Notes under the pieces: generated by a model
Told to the model about the DNA's origin: nothing
What the model saw: only the letters and a program-made list of their open reading frames with translations
The model's database searches: none
Made by a program: the position numbers and the translations under genes
Shown: in pieces, positions 49,102 to 58,007 of the stretch
How positions within the stretch are numbered: position 1 is the first letter of the stretch
How the letters are laid out: each line of letters starts with the position of its first letter
Source of the DNA: Salinirubellus salinus
Lineage (GTDB): Archaea; Halobacteriota; Halobacteria; Halobacteriales; Haloarculaceae
NCBI RefSeq assembly: GCF_025231485.1
Contig: NZ_CP104003.1
Span: 3,859,960-3,923,959, forward strand
DNA: 64,000 nucleotides
Direction: 5' to 3'

Positions 49102-50670
49102 ATGGCAGAGCTAGTTCCTCCGCTCTCGGAGTCGCTGGAGCGGAACGCGAGGTGGTTGTCAGAGAAGACGGCGATACGGCAGGTGGACGCCGACCGGTCG
49201 CTGACCTACGGCGAACTCGACGAGCGAGCGAGCGCGTTGGCGGCCGCGCTCGGCGACCGCGGGCTCAGGCGCGGCGACCGCGTGGTGTTCGCCCTGTTCA
49301 ACACGCTCGAACTCCCGGTCACGCTCTACGGCTGTCACAAGCGTGGGCTCGTCCCGGTCGCGGTGAACTGTGGGCTCTCCGCCGGTGACTTCGCGTACAT
49401 CTTCGACGAGATACGTCCGGCTGCGGTCGTCTACGACGAGGCACTGACGGAGACGGTCGAGCGTGCCGTCGAGGGGCTCACACGCCCGCCACACCGGGTC
49501 GTCGTCGGGGGAACGGGAGCGGACGCCACGCCGTTCGACCGACTCCTCGATGAAGAGGCGTCGGCCCCGGTAGAGCCGGTCGCCGTCCCGCCGGACGACG
49601 TCGCGTACATGTTCTACACCAGTGGGACGACCGGGAACCCGAAGGCCGTCGCTCACTCGACGGCGAGCGGCCGGGAGCGCACCCACACCGGTATCACCTC
49701 CGGGCGGATGCACCGCGAGACGGTCTGTCTCTCGCTGCTCCCGCTGTTCCACGGTGGTGGGCTCGATTCGGCGCTCCGGGCCTCGGTCACGGTGGGCGGG
49801 ACGCTGGTCGTCGGCCGCGACGTCGACGTCGACGACGCGCTCGACGCCATCGAGCGGTACGGGGTGACAGACGTGCGGAGCGTGCCGACGCTGACCGGGC
49901 GGTTCGTCCGCCACGAGGACATCGACGAGCGCGACCTCTCGACCGTCGAGTCGTGGCGACTCACCGGCGGGGTGTTGACAGAGCGCGCCGCGAGGACGTA
50001 CACGGAGACGCTCACACCGAACCTGTTCAACGCGTACGGCTCCTCGGAGTCGGGGACGAACGCTATCCTCCAGCCAGAGGACCTCCCCGAACACGCCGGG
50101 TCGGTGGGGAAGCCGACGCTCGGCGACGAGATTCGGGTCATCGAGTACGACCCCGACCGGACGGTCGGCCCCGACGAGACGGTGCCCGACGGGACGCGCG
50201 GCGAGGTCGTCGTCCACACGGCCCAACTGTTCCGCAGCTACTACGAGAACGAGGCCGAATCCGCCGCTCGTGTGCGGGACGGCTGGTACTACACGCACGA
50301 CATGGGTGTCGTCGACGACGGCTATCTCACCATCGTCGGCCGGTGTGACAACCACGTCCTGAGCGGCGGCGAACTCGTCTCGGCGGCCGAAGTCGAGTCG
50401 GTGCTCGAGTCCCACGACGGAGTCTCGGCGGCCGTCGTCGTCGGCACGCCCGACGAGGAGTGGGGCGAGCGCGTCACGGCGTTCGTGGCCACGGACGGCT
50501 CGGTCACCGAGGCCGACCTCGAGGCGTTCTGTCGCCATACCGACCGCCTCGCGAACTACAAGCGGCCGCGGACGTACCACCTCGTCCCCGACGTTCGGCT
50601 GACGGACACCGGGAAGAAGGCACGAGGCCACTACGAGGCTGTCGCACGCGGTGACGCTCCCGAGGCGTGA
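49102..50670 (+). CDS. AMP-forming acyl-CoA ligase (2), possibly for phenylpropenoic acids
   Basis: The 522-residue protein has YTSGTTGNPKAVAHS near residue 175, AYGSSESGTNA near 315, THDMGVVDDGYLTIVGRCDN with SGGELVSAAEVES near 400-430, and the catalytic Lys in LTDTGKKARGHYEA. It forms an acyl-CoA with ATP. It is followed after 61 bp by a gene resembling hydroxycinnamoyl-CoA hydratase-lyase. This order resembles bacterial ferulate pathways in which a ligase (Fcs) precedes the lyase (Ech). The substrate assignment rests only on this neighbour. Confidence 0.88.
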   Translation: MAELVPPLSESLERNARWLSEKTAIRQVDADRSLTYGELDERASALAAALGDRGLRRGDRVVFALFNTLELPVTLYGCHKRGLVPVAVNCGLSAGDFAYIFDEIRPAAVVYDEALTETVERAVEGLTRPPHRVVVGGTGADATPFDRLLDEEASAPVEPVAVPPDDVAYMFYTSGTTGNPKAVAHSTASGRERTHTGITSGRMHRETVCLSLLPLFHGGGLDSALRASVTVGGTLVVGRDVDVDDALDAIERYGVTDVRSVPTLTGRFVRHEDIDERDLSTVESWRLTGGVLTERAARTYTETLTPNLFNAYGSSESGTNAILQPEDLPEHAGSVGKPTLGDEIRVIEYDPDRTVGPDETVPDGTRGEVVVHTAQLFRSYYENEAESAARVRDGWYYTHDMGVVDDGYLTIVGRCDNHVLSGGELVSAAEVESVLESHDGVSAAVVVGTPDEEWGERVTAFVATDGSVTEADLEAFCRHTDRLANYKRPRTYHLVPDVRLTDTGKKARGHYEAVARGDAPEA

Positions 50671-50697
50671 GTCGGGAACCGGCACGGCCACCGCGGT

Positions 50698-50708
50698 AAA
50701 CGATTAAG
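50698..50708 (+). promoter_or_regulatory. TATA-like box of the crotonase gene at 50732
   Basis: AAACGATTAAG lies 24-34 nt before the ATG. Confidence 0.6.
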
Positions 50709-50731
50709 AGCGACAGCCGCCATGGTATGAC

Positions 50732-51547
50732 ATGGTAGAGTACAGCGCGATAGACGTCTCCGTCGAGGACGACGTCGGGACGCTCACCTTCGACCGCCCG
50801 GAGAAGAAGAACGCGATGAACCCCCGTCTGCTCGAGGAGATGGGCGACGCACTCGGTGACCTCCGCGACGAGGTGCACGTGCTGGTCGTCACGGGCGCCG
50901 GCGACGCGTTCAACGCGGGGATGGACTTCGACGAGTACTTCGAGGCGGCTCGTGCGGCCGGGCCGCTCGCTGTTCGAGAGGCCAACCGGCTCCACAAGCG
51001 GGCTCTCGTCCGTCTCTACGAGTTCCCGGCCCCGACCGTCGCCAAGGTCAACGGCTGGGCGCTCGGCGGCGGGTACATGGCGATGTCGCTGTGTGACCTC
51101 GCGATCGGCAGCGAGGACGCGAAACTCGGGCTCTCGGAGATCAACTTCGGTATCGCGGCGGGCGGCGGAACGATGTGGTCGGTCGCCCACACGATGAACC
51201 GTCGCGACGCGCTCTACTACACGATGACCGGCGAGCCGTTCACCTGTGCCGAGGCCGTCGAGATGGGCGTCATCAACGAGGCAGTGCCCGCGTCCGAGCT
51301 CGACGGGCGAGTCGACGGACTCGTCGACCGGCTGCGACAGAAAGATCGGTTCGCGCTGGAGTACACTCGCCACTACTACGACAAGGTCGTCGAGATGGAC
51401 TTCCCAGAGGCGCACGACTACGAACTCGCGAAGGGAGAGGAGATGAAGTACCTCCAGGGATACGAGTTCCTCGACCGTGGCGTCAGCGGCTTCACGCAGG
51501 ACCGTTACCGCCCCGGTGCTGGGGAGGATTATCCCGACGACGAGTAG
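50732..51547 (+). CDS. Crotonase, hydroxycinnamoyl-CoA hydratase-lyase-like
   Basis: The 271-residue protein resembles bacterial p-hydroxycinnamoyl-CoA hydratase-lyase (HCHL/Ech). It has RPEKKNAMNPRLLEEM, the oxyanion loop NAGMDFDEYF (residues 61-70), VNGWALGGGYMAM, the active-site Glu in LGLSEINFGI (Glu136) and LYYTMTGEPF then AVEMGVINEAVP. The C-terminal FLDRGVSGFTQDRYRPG also follows that family. HCHL hydrates feruloyl- or coumaroyl-CoA and cleaves it to an aromatic aldehyde plus acetyl-CoA. The C-terminal Tyr that binds the phenolic OH cannot be confirmed by eye. The CoA ligase just upstream supports the idea; an amidase gene follows 46 bp downstream. Confidence 0.82.
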   Translation: MVEYSAIDVSVEDDVGTLTFDRPEKKNAMNPRLLEEMGDALGDLRDEVHVLVVTGAGDAFNAGMDFDEYFEAARAAGPLAVREANRLHKRALVRLYEFPAPTVAKVNGWALGGGYMAMSLCDLAIGSEDAKLGLSEINFGIAAGGGTMWSVAHTMNRRDALYYTMTGEPFTCAEAVEMGVINEAVPASELDGRVDGLVDRLRQKDRFALEYTRHYYDKVVEMDFPEAHDYELAKGEEMKYLQGYEFLDRGVSGFTQDRYRPGAGEDYPDDE

Positions 51548-51593
51548 GCGGCGCCCGAACAGTGAAGCCGTCTCCCGGAGAGACTCGACCACG

Positions 51594-53051
51594 ATGCCGA
51601 CCGGACTAGAGGCTGCCGTCGACCGCTACGCGCGGCACCTCGGCTACTCGCTCTCCGACGCCCGGGTCGTGGCGTTCGCCGAGACACTCGCCGAGTACGA
51701 CGAACGACTCGAGGAACTGGACGCGCTCGTCGACCTGCCGGAGCCCCCCGAGCGCGAGCACTGGTCCCCCGACGCCGAGACCGACCCGAACGGCGCGTTC
51801 CTGACGCGGTGTGACGTCGGTGGCGGCGACGGCCCACTCGCGGAGGTGACCGTCGCGGTCAAGGACAACATCGCGGTCGCGGGGATACCCACGACCGTCG
51901 GTTCGCCCGCGATGGAGGGGTTCGTCCCGCGCACGGACGCCACGGTCGTCGAACGACTGCTCGATGCGGGTGCCCGCATCGTCGGCAAGGCGAACCTCGA
52001 CGAGTTCGCCCACGGCCGGCACGTGGACTCGATGCCGTTTCGACGGGCGAAGAACCCACGCGACCCGGCGTACCAGCCGGGGAGCTCTTCGACCGGGAGT
52101 GGCGTCGCCGTCGCCGACGGGCTCGCCGACCTCGCGCTCGGCACCGACAACGGTGGGTCGGTCCGGTATCCGGCGGCGTGGTGCGGTGTCGTCGGCGTGA
52201 AACCGACCCGAGGGCTCGTCCCGCACCACGGGTTCGTCCGCGGATCGAAGACCTGTGACACGATCGGCGTGCTGGCTCGCACGACGGGCGACGTCGCCCG
52301 TGGGCTCCAGACGATCGCGGGCGAAGACCCTCGCGACGACACGACCCACGGCGCAGTCGTCGGGGACTACGTGGCGGCCGTCGAGCGTGGCCGGACGAGC
52401 CCTCCGGACGACCTCGTCGTCGGCCTCCCCGAGCAGTTCTTCGGCGAGGCGCCGGCGCTCAACGAGGTCGCGCGGGGCGCACTCGACCGGCTGGCCGACG
52501 CCGGTGCGGAGCTGCGGCCAGTCTCGGCCGACGGGGTGGAGCACGCCCGGCTGGCGTACGGGGTGTTGACCCGGGCGGAGTTCGGCACGTACGTGCGGAC
52601 TGGTGCGACCGACCCCGGCCGGGTCGCGCTCCCCGACCCGGACCTCGCGGCGACACTCCGCGACCGGCTCACGAGAGACACCAGCGCGTTCCCGGACCGG
52701 GTGCTGCTCGCGACGTTGTACGCCGAACACCTGACCCAGGCGTACGGTGACCGACCGTACGCGCTCGCCCACCACCTCCGACAGCGAGTCACCGACGGAC
52801 TGGACGCCGCGCTCGCCGAGGTGGACGTGCTCGCGTCGACGACCCTGACGGCGTCGCCGCCGCGACACGACGAACCCATCCCGGAAGCCGGCGGGAACAC
52901 GATGCCGGCGAACGTCGGCGGGCACCCGGCCGTCAGTGTGCCCTGTGGCGAACACGACGGGTTCCCGGTCGGGTTGCAGTTCCTCGGGGGCTGGTTCGAC
53001 GAGGCGACCGTCCTCCGGGCGGCCGCGCACGCCGAGACCGTCCTCGGGTAG
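51594..53051 (+). CDS. Amidase signature family enzyme (2), with altered cis-Ser loop
   Basis: The 485-residue protein has Lys in VTVAVKDNIAVAG near residue 85, the loop PGSSSTGSGVAVADG near 165 and the nucleophile Ser in GTDNGGSVRYPAAWCG near 190. The common GGSSSGS loop carries an extra Thr (SSSTGS) here, and GTDTGGS reads GTDNGGS. The catalytic residues are still in place. The C-terminal GGNTMPANVGGHPAVSVPCG is typical. The N-terminal 60 residues form an extra helical part shared in style with the amidase at 61581. The gene follows the HCHL-like gene closely and may be co-transcribed with it. The substrate is unknown. Confidence 0.88.
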   Translation: MPTGLEAAVDRYARHLGYSLSDARVVAFAETLAEYDERLEELDALVDLPEPPEREHWSPDAETDPNGAFLTRCDVGGGDGPLAEVTVAVKDNIAVAGIPTTVGSPAMEGFVPRTDATVVERLLDAGARIVGKANLDEFAHGRHVDSMPFRRAKNPRDPAYQPGSSSTGSGVAVADGLADLALGTDNGGSVRYPAAWCGVVGVKPTRGLVPHHGFVRGSKTCDTIGVLARTTGDVARGLQTIAGEDPRDDTTHGAVVGDYVAAVERGRTSPPDDLVVGLPEQFFGEAPALNEVARGALDRLADAGAELRPVSADGVEHARLAYGVLTRAEFGTYVRTGATDPGRVALPDPDLAATLRDRLTRDTSAFPDRVLLATLYAEHLTQAYGDRPYALAHHLRQRVTDGLDAALAEVDVLASTTLTASPPRHDEPIPEAGGNTMPANVGGHPAVSVPCGEHDGFPVGLQFLGGWFDEATVLRAAAHAETVLG

Positions 53052-53055
53052 CCCG

Positions 53056-53802
53056 TCACCGGTCGAACAGCGTCCCGAGGCCGACCTCGGAGTAGTCGAC
53101 CTCGAGCGTCCGCAGCGCGTCCCAGAGCGTCGCCTGGTTGCTCGTCACCACCGGCTTCCCGAGGTCGGCCTCGACGTACTCGATCGCGTCGGTCACGTGG
53201 TAGTTGGTGCAGCTGAGGAAGACGCCGTCCGCGTCCGAGAGGTCCATCGCCGCGAGCTGTCGGTAGGCCTGCTCCGGGAGCTGTGCCCCGTGGCTGCGCC
53301 GGTCGAGGTCCGACCCCGCGATGTCGATGCCGAGGCCGTCCGTGGTCGTGACCTCGAAGCCGACGCCCTCGAAGAACCGCTCGGCCCGCGTGTTCAGCTC
53401 CTCGACGTACGGTGTAGCGATGGCGACGGATTCGAGTTCGAGGGCCTCCATCGCTCGCCGGACCGCGGCGGCCGTCGTCACGGTCGGCACCCCCGAGATG
53501 GCCTCCAGTTCGGCCTCCAGTTCGGCGTCGTGGCCCGCGCCGTCCATGAAACTGCCCGAGGTACAGCCGTACGCGATGACGTCGACGTCGGCCGTCGCGA
53601 GCGACCTCGCACACCGGTCCGCGTCCGCGGTCATCTTCTCCAGTTCGTCGAGGTCGTCGCTCTCGCGGTGGGCCTCCTGGTCGAGGTACATCCGTGAGAC
53701 GTGGACCGAGACGCCCTCGGGGAGGTGTCGGTAGAAGTCAGGTTCGTTGACGGTGTTCGTGGACGGGACGATCAGCCCGATCCGGCCTCGCCAGCCATAC
53801 AT
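53056..53802 (-). CDS. Maleate cis-trans isomerase/arylmalonate decarboxylase-like protein
   Basis: The 248-residue protein belongs to the Asp/Glu-racemase-like superfamily: GRIGLIVPSTNTVNEPDFY at the start, first cysteine in VIAYGCTSGSFMDG near residue 90 and second cysteine in VFLSCTNYHVTDAIE near 205, each in the expected place. These two cysteines are used in maleate isomerase, which converts maleate to fumarate; arylmalonate decarboxylase has only one. Maleate isomerase is therefore the better guess. The start MYGWRGRI at 53802 follows a TATA-like box by 22-32 nt. It is convergent with the amidase gene; amidase plus maleate isomerase recalls maleamate breakdown, although bacterial maleamate amidase is of another family. 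Confidence 0.85.
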   Translation of the reverse strand: MYGWRGRIGLIVPSTNTVNEPDFYRHLPEGVSVHVSRMYLDQEAHRESDDLDELEKMTADADRCARSLATADVDVIAYGCTSGSFMDGAGHDAELEAELEAISGVPTVTTAAAVRRAMEALELESVAIATPYVEELNTRAERFFEGVGFEVTTTDGLGIDIAGSDLDRRSHGAQLPEQAYRQLAAMDLSDADGVFLSCTNYHVTDAIEYVEADLGKPVVTSNQATLWDALRTLEVDYSEVGLGTLFDR

Positions 53803-53823
53803 GGCCGAGAGTTGTGGTTCTTC

Positions 53824-53834
53824 CACTTATACTC
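53824..53834 (-). promoter_or_regulatory. TATA-like box of the maleate-isomerase-like gene
   Basis: The minus strand reads GAGTATAAGTG, 22-32 nt upstream of the ATG at 53802. Confidence 0.65.
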
Positions 53835-53891
53835 TCGCCCGACGACGCCGACCGCGACCCGCTGACGGCGCCGTGGCCAGCTCCCGCCCGA

Positions 53892-53903
53892 ACGGTTAAC
53901 TGC
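53892..53903 (+). promoter_or_regulatory. TATA-like box of the M28 peptidase gene at 53924
   Basis: ACGGTTAACTGC lies 21-32 nt before the ATG. Confidence 0.55.
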
Positions 53904-53923
53904 TCTCCCAGACGTGTGAGGAC

Positions 53924-55288
53924 ATGGCGACACTCCCCCTCGCGACCATCGGGGACGCGTACGCGAGTACCTACCTCTGGGACTGCTTCCGGGGGCTCAC
54001 CGACATCGGAAGCCGGATGGCGGGCCACGAGGGGGAAGCAGCGGGGGTAGGCGTGCTCGAAGCCGCGTTCGCCGACGGCGGCCAGCGTGCCGTCACGGTC
54101 ACTCCGTTCGACGTGCCGGGGTGGTGGCGTGACTCCTCGCGACTCACGCTCGTGGGAGATTCGACACGGACGTTCGACGCCGCTCACCAGCTCCTCGCGC
54201 TTCCCGGCTCGCCCCCCGGCGAGGTCACTGCCCGGCTCGTCGACGTGGGATACGGGACGCCGGACGAGGTCACGGCCACGGACGTGGATGGCGCGATCGT
54301 CCTCGCGTCGAGCCGCAACCCCCCGACGATGGCGCGGCCGTGCAACCGGACCGAGAAGTACGCGTGGGCGGTCGACGCGGGGGCTCGCGGGTTCCTCTAC
54401 TGCAACGACGCACTCGCGGGGGGGATACCGGCGACGGGCAGCGTCCGGTTCGGGAGCGAGATGCCGGGCCCGGTTCCAGCGGTCGGGGTGAGCCGCGAAC
54501 TCGGCGAGCGGCTCCGCCGACACGCCGCCGACGACGGTAGCGTGCGGCTGCTGGTCGACTGTCGTACCGAGCCGGCCGTGAGCCGGAACGTCGAGGGAGT
54601 CGTCGGCCCGGCGTCCGGTCCGGAGATCGTCGTGACGGCCCACACCGACGGGCACGACGTCGGTGAGGGGGCCCGTGACAACGCCGCCGGCGCCGCGCTC
54701 CTCGCCGAGGCAGGCCGTCTCCTCGCGAGCGAGGACATCGAGCTGGCCACCCGGATCCGTTTCCTCTCGACCGGCGCCGAGGAACTGGGGCTGCTCGGCT
54801 CGCGGGCGTGGGTCGAGACGAACGGCACGGCCGACGTCGCGGCCCACGTCAACGTCGACGTCGTCGGGTTCAGCCGCACGATGCGCGCCGAGGGGCCGGC
54901 TGCTGTCGCGGAGGCGTTTCGGGCTGCGGCCGCCGAACTCGGCGTTCCGAGGGACCCCGTCGGGACGGCGGACCCGTACGGCGGCGTCTGGCCGTTCTGG
55001 TACAGCGACCAGTGGCACTTCGCCACCCGGGGCGTACCCTCCGTCACCTGCCGGTCCGTGGCCGACGCCGGCCGCACTGCACTCGGCTGGGGACACACGC
55101 ACGCCGACACCGCCGACAAAATCGACCGACGCGACCTCCGTGACCTCGCCATCCACCTCGCGACCGGGCTCGTGCGTCTCGCCGAGCGGGCCGACGGGCT
55201 GGACCCGATTCCGGGCTGCGCGGTCCGGGCGCGGATCCCGGACGCCACCGCCGAGTACCTCCGGCTGGACGGGCGATGGCCGTGGTAG
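53924..55288 (+). CDS. M28 family zinc metallopeptidase (1)
   Basis: The 454-residue protein has a PA-like insert in the middle and then the five M28 metal positions: His and Asp around VVTAHTDGHD, Asp in GARDNAAGAALLAE, the Glu pair in STGAEELGLLGSRA, Asp in VNVDVVGF and His in GWGHTHADTADK. It removes N-terminal or C-terminal residues from peptides or cleaves small amides using two zinc ions. There is no signal peptide, so it should act in the cytoplasm. Its own promoter precedes it. An MFS gene follows after 70 bp. Confidence 0.9.
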   Translation: MATLPLATIGDAYASTYLWDCFRGLTDIGSRMAGHEGEAAGVGVLEAAFADGGQRAVTVTPFDVPGWWRDSSRLTLVGDSTRTFDAAHQLLALPGSPPGEVTARLVDVGYGTPDEVTATDVDGAIVLASSRNPPTMARPCNRTEKYAWAVDAGARGFLYCNDALAGGIPATGSVRFGSEMPGPVPAVGVSRELGERLRRHAADDGSVRLLVDCRTEPAVSRNVEGVVGPASGPEIVVTAHTDGHDVGEGARDNAAGAALLAEAGRLLASEDIELATRIRFLSTGAEELGLLGSRAWVETNGTADVAAHVNVDVVGFSRTMRAEGPAAVAEAFRAAAAELGVPRDPVGTADPYGGVWPFWYSDQWHFATRGVPSVTCRSVADAGRTALGWGHTHADTADKIDRRDLRDLAIHLATGLVRLAERADGLDPIPGCAVRARIPDATAEYLRLDGRWPW

Positions 55289-55318
55289 CCGCCCACGCTC
55301 ACGTGGCCCCCGACCGAA

Positions 55319-55328
55319 CGCTTAAGCC
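55319..55328 (+). promoter_or_regulatory. Possible TATA-like box of the MFS gene at 55359
   Basis: CGCTTAAGCC lies 31-40 nt upstream of the GTG start. Confidence 0.45.
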
Positions 55329-55358
55329 CGATGCCGGGGAGCAGACAGCCTGAGACAC

Positions 55359-56603
55359 GTGGTATCGCTCTCCTCGCTGTTCGGTGACGACGCGGACGTC
55401 CTCCACAGTCGCAACTTCCAGGTCCTCATCCTGGCGAACGCGATGGGACCGACCGGGTTGGCGCTCGTCTCGCCGCTGCTCCACACGCTCATCGGCCCGT
55501 TCGAGACGACGCCGGCGAACATCGGGCTGCTGATGTCGGCGTTCACCGCGCCCGGTATCGTCATGATACCGCTGGCAGGACTGCTGTCCGACCGCTACGG
55601 GCGTAAACCGACGATCATCGCGGGGTTGTTGATAATGGGGGGCGCGGGTGGCGCCATCGCCCTCACGACCGAGTTCCACGTGGTCCTCGGGCTGCGGCTC
55701 CTCCAGGGCATCGGGAGCGCCGCCGTCGTCCCCATCGTCATCTCCAGCATCGGCGACCTCTACGAGGGAACACAGGAGGCGACCGCACAGGGGTTCCGCT
55801 TCACGAGTTCGGGTCTCGCCCAGCTGTCGATCCCGCCCGCGGCCGGCGTCCTCGTCGGGGTGGCCTGGCAGTTCCCGTTCCTGCTGTACCTGTTCGCCAT
55901 CCCGGCCGCCGTTGGGACCTACCTCTGGTTCGAGGAGCCGACACCTCGCGCGGCGGCGGCCACGGCGGCCGAGTCGACGGTCGACAGTGACCGCCCCTCG
56001 CTTCGCGGGCTGCTCGGCTCCCGCCGCGTCCAGGCGATGCTGCTCGTTCGCGGGCTCCCGGGTGTCCTCTGGGTGGGCTTCCTCACGTACAACTCCATCA
56101 TCGTCGTGGAGTTCATCGGCGGGACACCGTCGGAGGCGGGGGTGCTCGCGGCGGTCGCCAGCCTCTCGTTCGCCGTCGCCGCCACGCAGGCCGGCCGCGT
56201 CACCGCGCTGTTCGACAGCCGCTTCTACCCGCTCGTCGCAGCGAACGTCGCACTCGGTGGCGGCTACGCGGTCGTCGTGCTCGCCGGCTCGTTACCGGTC
56301 GCGCTCGCGGGCATCGCCGTCTCGGGAAGCGGCTTCGGCCTCATCCTCTCCATCTACCGGAGCATCATCACCGGGCTCCCGCCCGCGGCGCTACGCGGCG
56401 GGCTGGTCAGCCTGAGCGAGGCGTTCGGCCGGCTGACCATCACCGCCGCTCCCATCGTGATGGGAGCGCTCGTCGCGGCGCTGACCCCCGACCTCGGCTT
56501 CCAGGGTGCGGTTCAGGCGGTCGGGCTGGCCACGGCTGTCGTGGTCGGTGGCGGGAGCGTCCTCGGGCTGGGTATCGCGAGGGCTGCTCCACCCGTCGAG
56601 TAG
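55359..56603 (+). CDS. MFS transporter
   Basis: The 414-residue protein has about 12 hydrophobic segments and a full loop motif GLLSDRYGRKPTIIAG between segments 2 and 3. The central loop is charged (TVDSDRPSLRGLLGSRR). It starts at a GTG (VVSLSSLFGDD). It lies 70 bp after the M28 peptidase gene and converges on the hydantoinase gene (8-bp gap), so it probably imports or exports a peptide or imide-related compound. This is inference from position. Confidence 0.9.
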   Translation: MVSLSSLFGDDADVLHSRNFQVLILANAMGPTGLALVSPLLHTLIGPFETTPANIGLLMSAFTAPGIVMIPLAGLLSDRYGRKPTIIAGLLIMGGAGGAIALTTEFHVVLGLRLLQGIGSAAVVPIVISSIGDLYEGTQEATAQGFRFTSSGLAQLSIPPAAGVLVGVAWQFPFLLYLFAIPAAVGTYLWFEEPTPRAAAATAAESTVDSDRPSLRGLLGSRRVQAMLLVRGLPGVLWVGFLTYNSIIVVEFIGGTPSEAGVLAAVASLSFAVAATQAGRVTALFDSRFYPLVAANVALGGGYAVVVLAGSLPVALAGIAVSGSGFGLILSIYRSIITGLPPAALRGGLVSLSEAFGRLTITAAPIVMGALVAALTPDLGFQGAVQAVGLATAVVVGGGSVLGLGIARAAPPVE

Positions 56604-56611
56604 GCCAGGCG

Positions 56612-57961
56612 TCACGCCGTCCAGTCGGGGCGCTCGCGCGGGACGAACCTCCCGTGGCCTTGCGTGCCGACGATCTCGCCGTCGTCGGCCACGAGCTCGC
56701 CGCGGACGAACGTCTGTTTCACCCGACCGGTCACCTCCCGCCCCTCGTAGATGCTGTAGTCGGCCGCCGATGCGTTGTCGGCAGCCGCGATGGTGTACGT
56801 CTCGTTCGGGTCGAACACGACGATATCCGCGTCGGTCCCCGGGTCGAGCGTCCCCTTCCCCGGGAGGCCGAAGGTGCGCGCCGGGTTCGTACTCGTGAGG
56901 CGGACGAGAGACGGGTAGGAGAACCCGCGTTCGTCGACGGCCTCGTCGTGGAACACGGGCAACGAGGTCTGCAGCGAGTTCGCGCCGTTGTGGCTCTCCC
57001 ACCAGGTCGGCCCGACCTTCGTCTCACGGGTGTACACCGTGTGGTCGCTGGAGACGACCGAGAGCGTCCCGTCGGCCAGCGCCTCGAACAGCGCGTCCAC
57101 GTCGTCGGGCTGGCGGAGCGGCGGGGCCACCTGGGCGAGCGCGCCGAGGTGCTCGTGAGCGCTCGAGTCGAGGACGGTGTAGTGCGTGCAGGTCTCCCCG
57201 CGGACGAGGTCGGCCGGGTATCGCGCGAGCGCCGCGGCCGCCGCCCGAGACGAGGTGTGGAGCCCGTAGTACTGGACGCCGTGTTCGACGGCGAGGCGGG
57301 CGACCGAGTCCGCCGCCATCGCCTCCGCGTAGTCGGGTCGCGAGTGGGGGTACCACACGGAATCGCCCCGCCCCTCGCGCGTCAGTCGTTCGGCGTGGGC
57401 CGCACACACCGACGGGTCTTCGGTGTGGCCGACGGCCACGCCCCTCGCGTCCGCCAGCCGCTCGAACAGTTCGTCCACGAAGCCGTACGACAGGTCCAGC
57501 CCGTACGAGGAGACGGTGAACAGCTTGAACGAGGTGACACCGTCGTCGCACAGCCGGTCGAGGTCGTCGAACACGGCGGGGTCCTCGCGCGTGATGCCCG
57601 CGTGGAGCCCGTAGTCGACGAGCGAGTCGGCGAGGAACGACCGTCCCTCGCGGACGGCCTCGTGGAGCGACCCGTCTCGTTGCCACGCGAACGAGACGAC
57701 CGTCGTGACGCCGCCGAGCGCCGCGGCCCTGCTCCCTTCGTCGGCCGTCTCGATGGAGGCCAGTCCATCGATGTGGACGTGGGGGTCGACGACCCCCGGC
57801 AGGACGAGCCGGTCCGTCGCGTCCACGTACCGACTCGCCGTCGTGAACTCGCCCCCGGTCCCGATCGCGGCGATGACGCCGTCGGCGATGGCGAGGTCGG
57901 CTTCGAGGGTCCCGCTCGGTGTCACCAGCGTCCCGCCGGTGATGACGGTGTCGAAGGACAT
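56612..57961 (-). CDS. Dihydropyrimidinase/hydantoinase-type cyclic amidohydrolase
   Basis: The 449-residue TIM-barrel protein has the binuclear metal set: LPGVVDPHVHIDG near residue 55, the carbamylated-Lys position in FKLFTVSSYG near 150, His in VGHTEDPS near 182, His in YYGLHTSS near 235 and Asp in LSVVSSDHTVYT near 315. This is the layout of hydantoinases, dihydropyrimidinases and allantoinases, which open cyclic amides without ATP. The start MSFDTVITGG follows a TATA-like box by 23-35 nt. The longer open frame crosses the glutamyltransferase gene and is spurious. Neighbours are amidases, M28 peptidases and glutamyltransferase, in line with amide nitrogen use. Confidence 0.9.
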   Translation of the reverse strand: MSFDTVITGGTLVTPSGTLEADLAIADGVIAAIGTGGEFTTASRYVDATDRLVLPGVVDPHVHIDGLASIETADEGSRAAALGGVTTVVSFAWQRDGSLHEAVREGRSFLADSLVDYGLHAGITREDPAVFDDLDRLCDDGVTSFKLFTVSSYGLDLSYGFVDELFERLADARGVAVGHTEDPSVCAAHAERLTREGRGDSVWYPHSRPDYAEAMAADSVARLAVEHGVQYYGLHTSSRAAAAALARYPADLVRGETCTHYTVLDSSAHEHLGALAQVAPPLRQPDDVDALFEALADGTLSVVSSDHTVYTRETKVGPTWWESHNGANSLQTSLPVFHDEAVDERGFSYPSLVRLTSTNPARTFGLPGKGTLDPGTDADIVVFDPNETYTIAAADNASAADYSIYEGREVTGRVKQTFVRGELVADDGEIVGTQGHGRFVPRERPDWTA

Positions 57962-57983
57962 ACCGGAGCGACGCCGGCGGGGG

Positions 57984-57996
57984 GCTAAAGTGTATC
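57984..57996 (-). promoter_or_regulatory. TATA-like box of the hydantoinase gene
   Basis: The minus strand reads GGATACACTTTAG, 23-35 nt upstream of the ATG at 57961, in the 46-bp spacer after the glutamyltransferase gene. Confidence 0.6.
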
Positions 57997-58007
57997 CAGC
58001 CGTCCGG

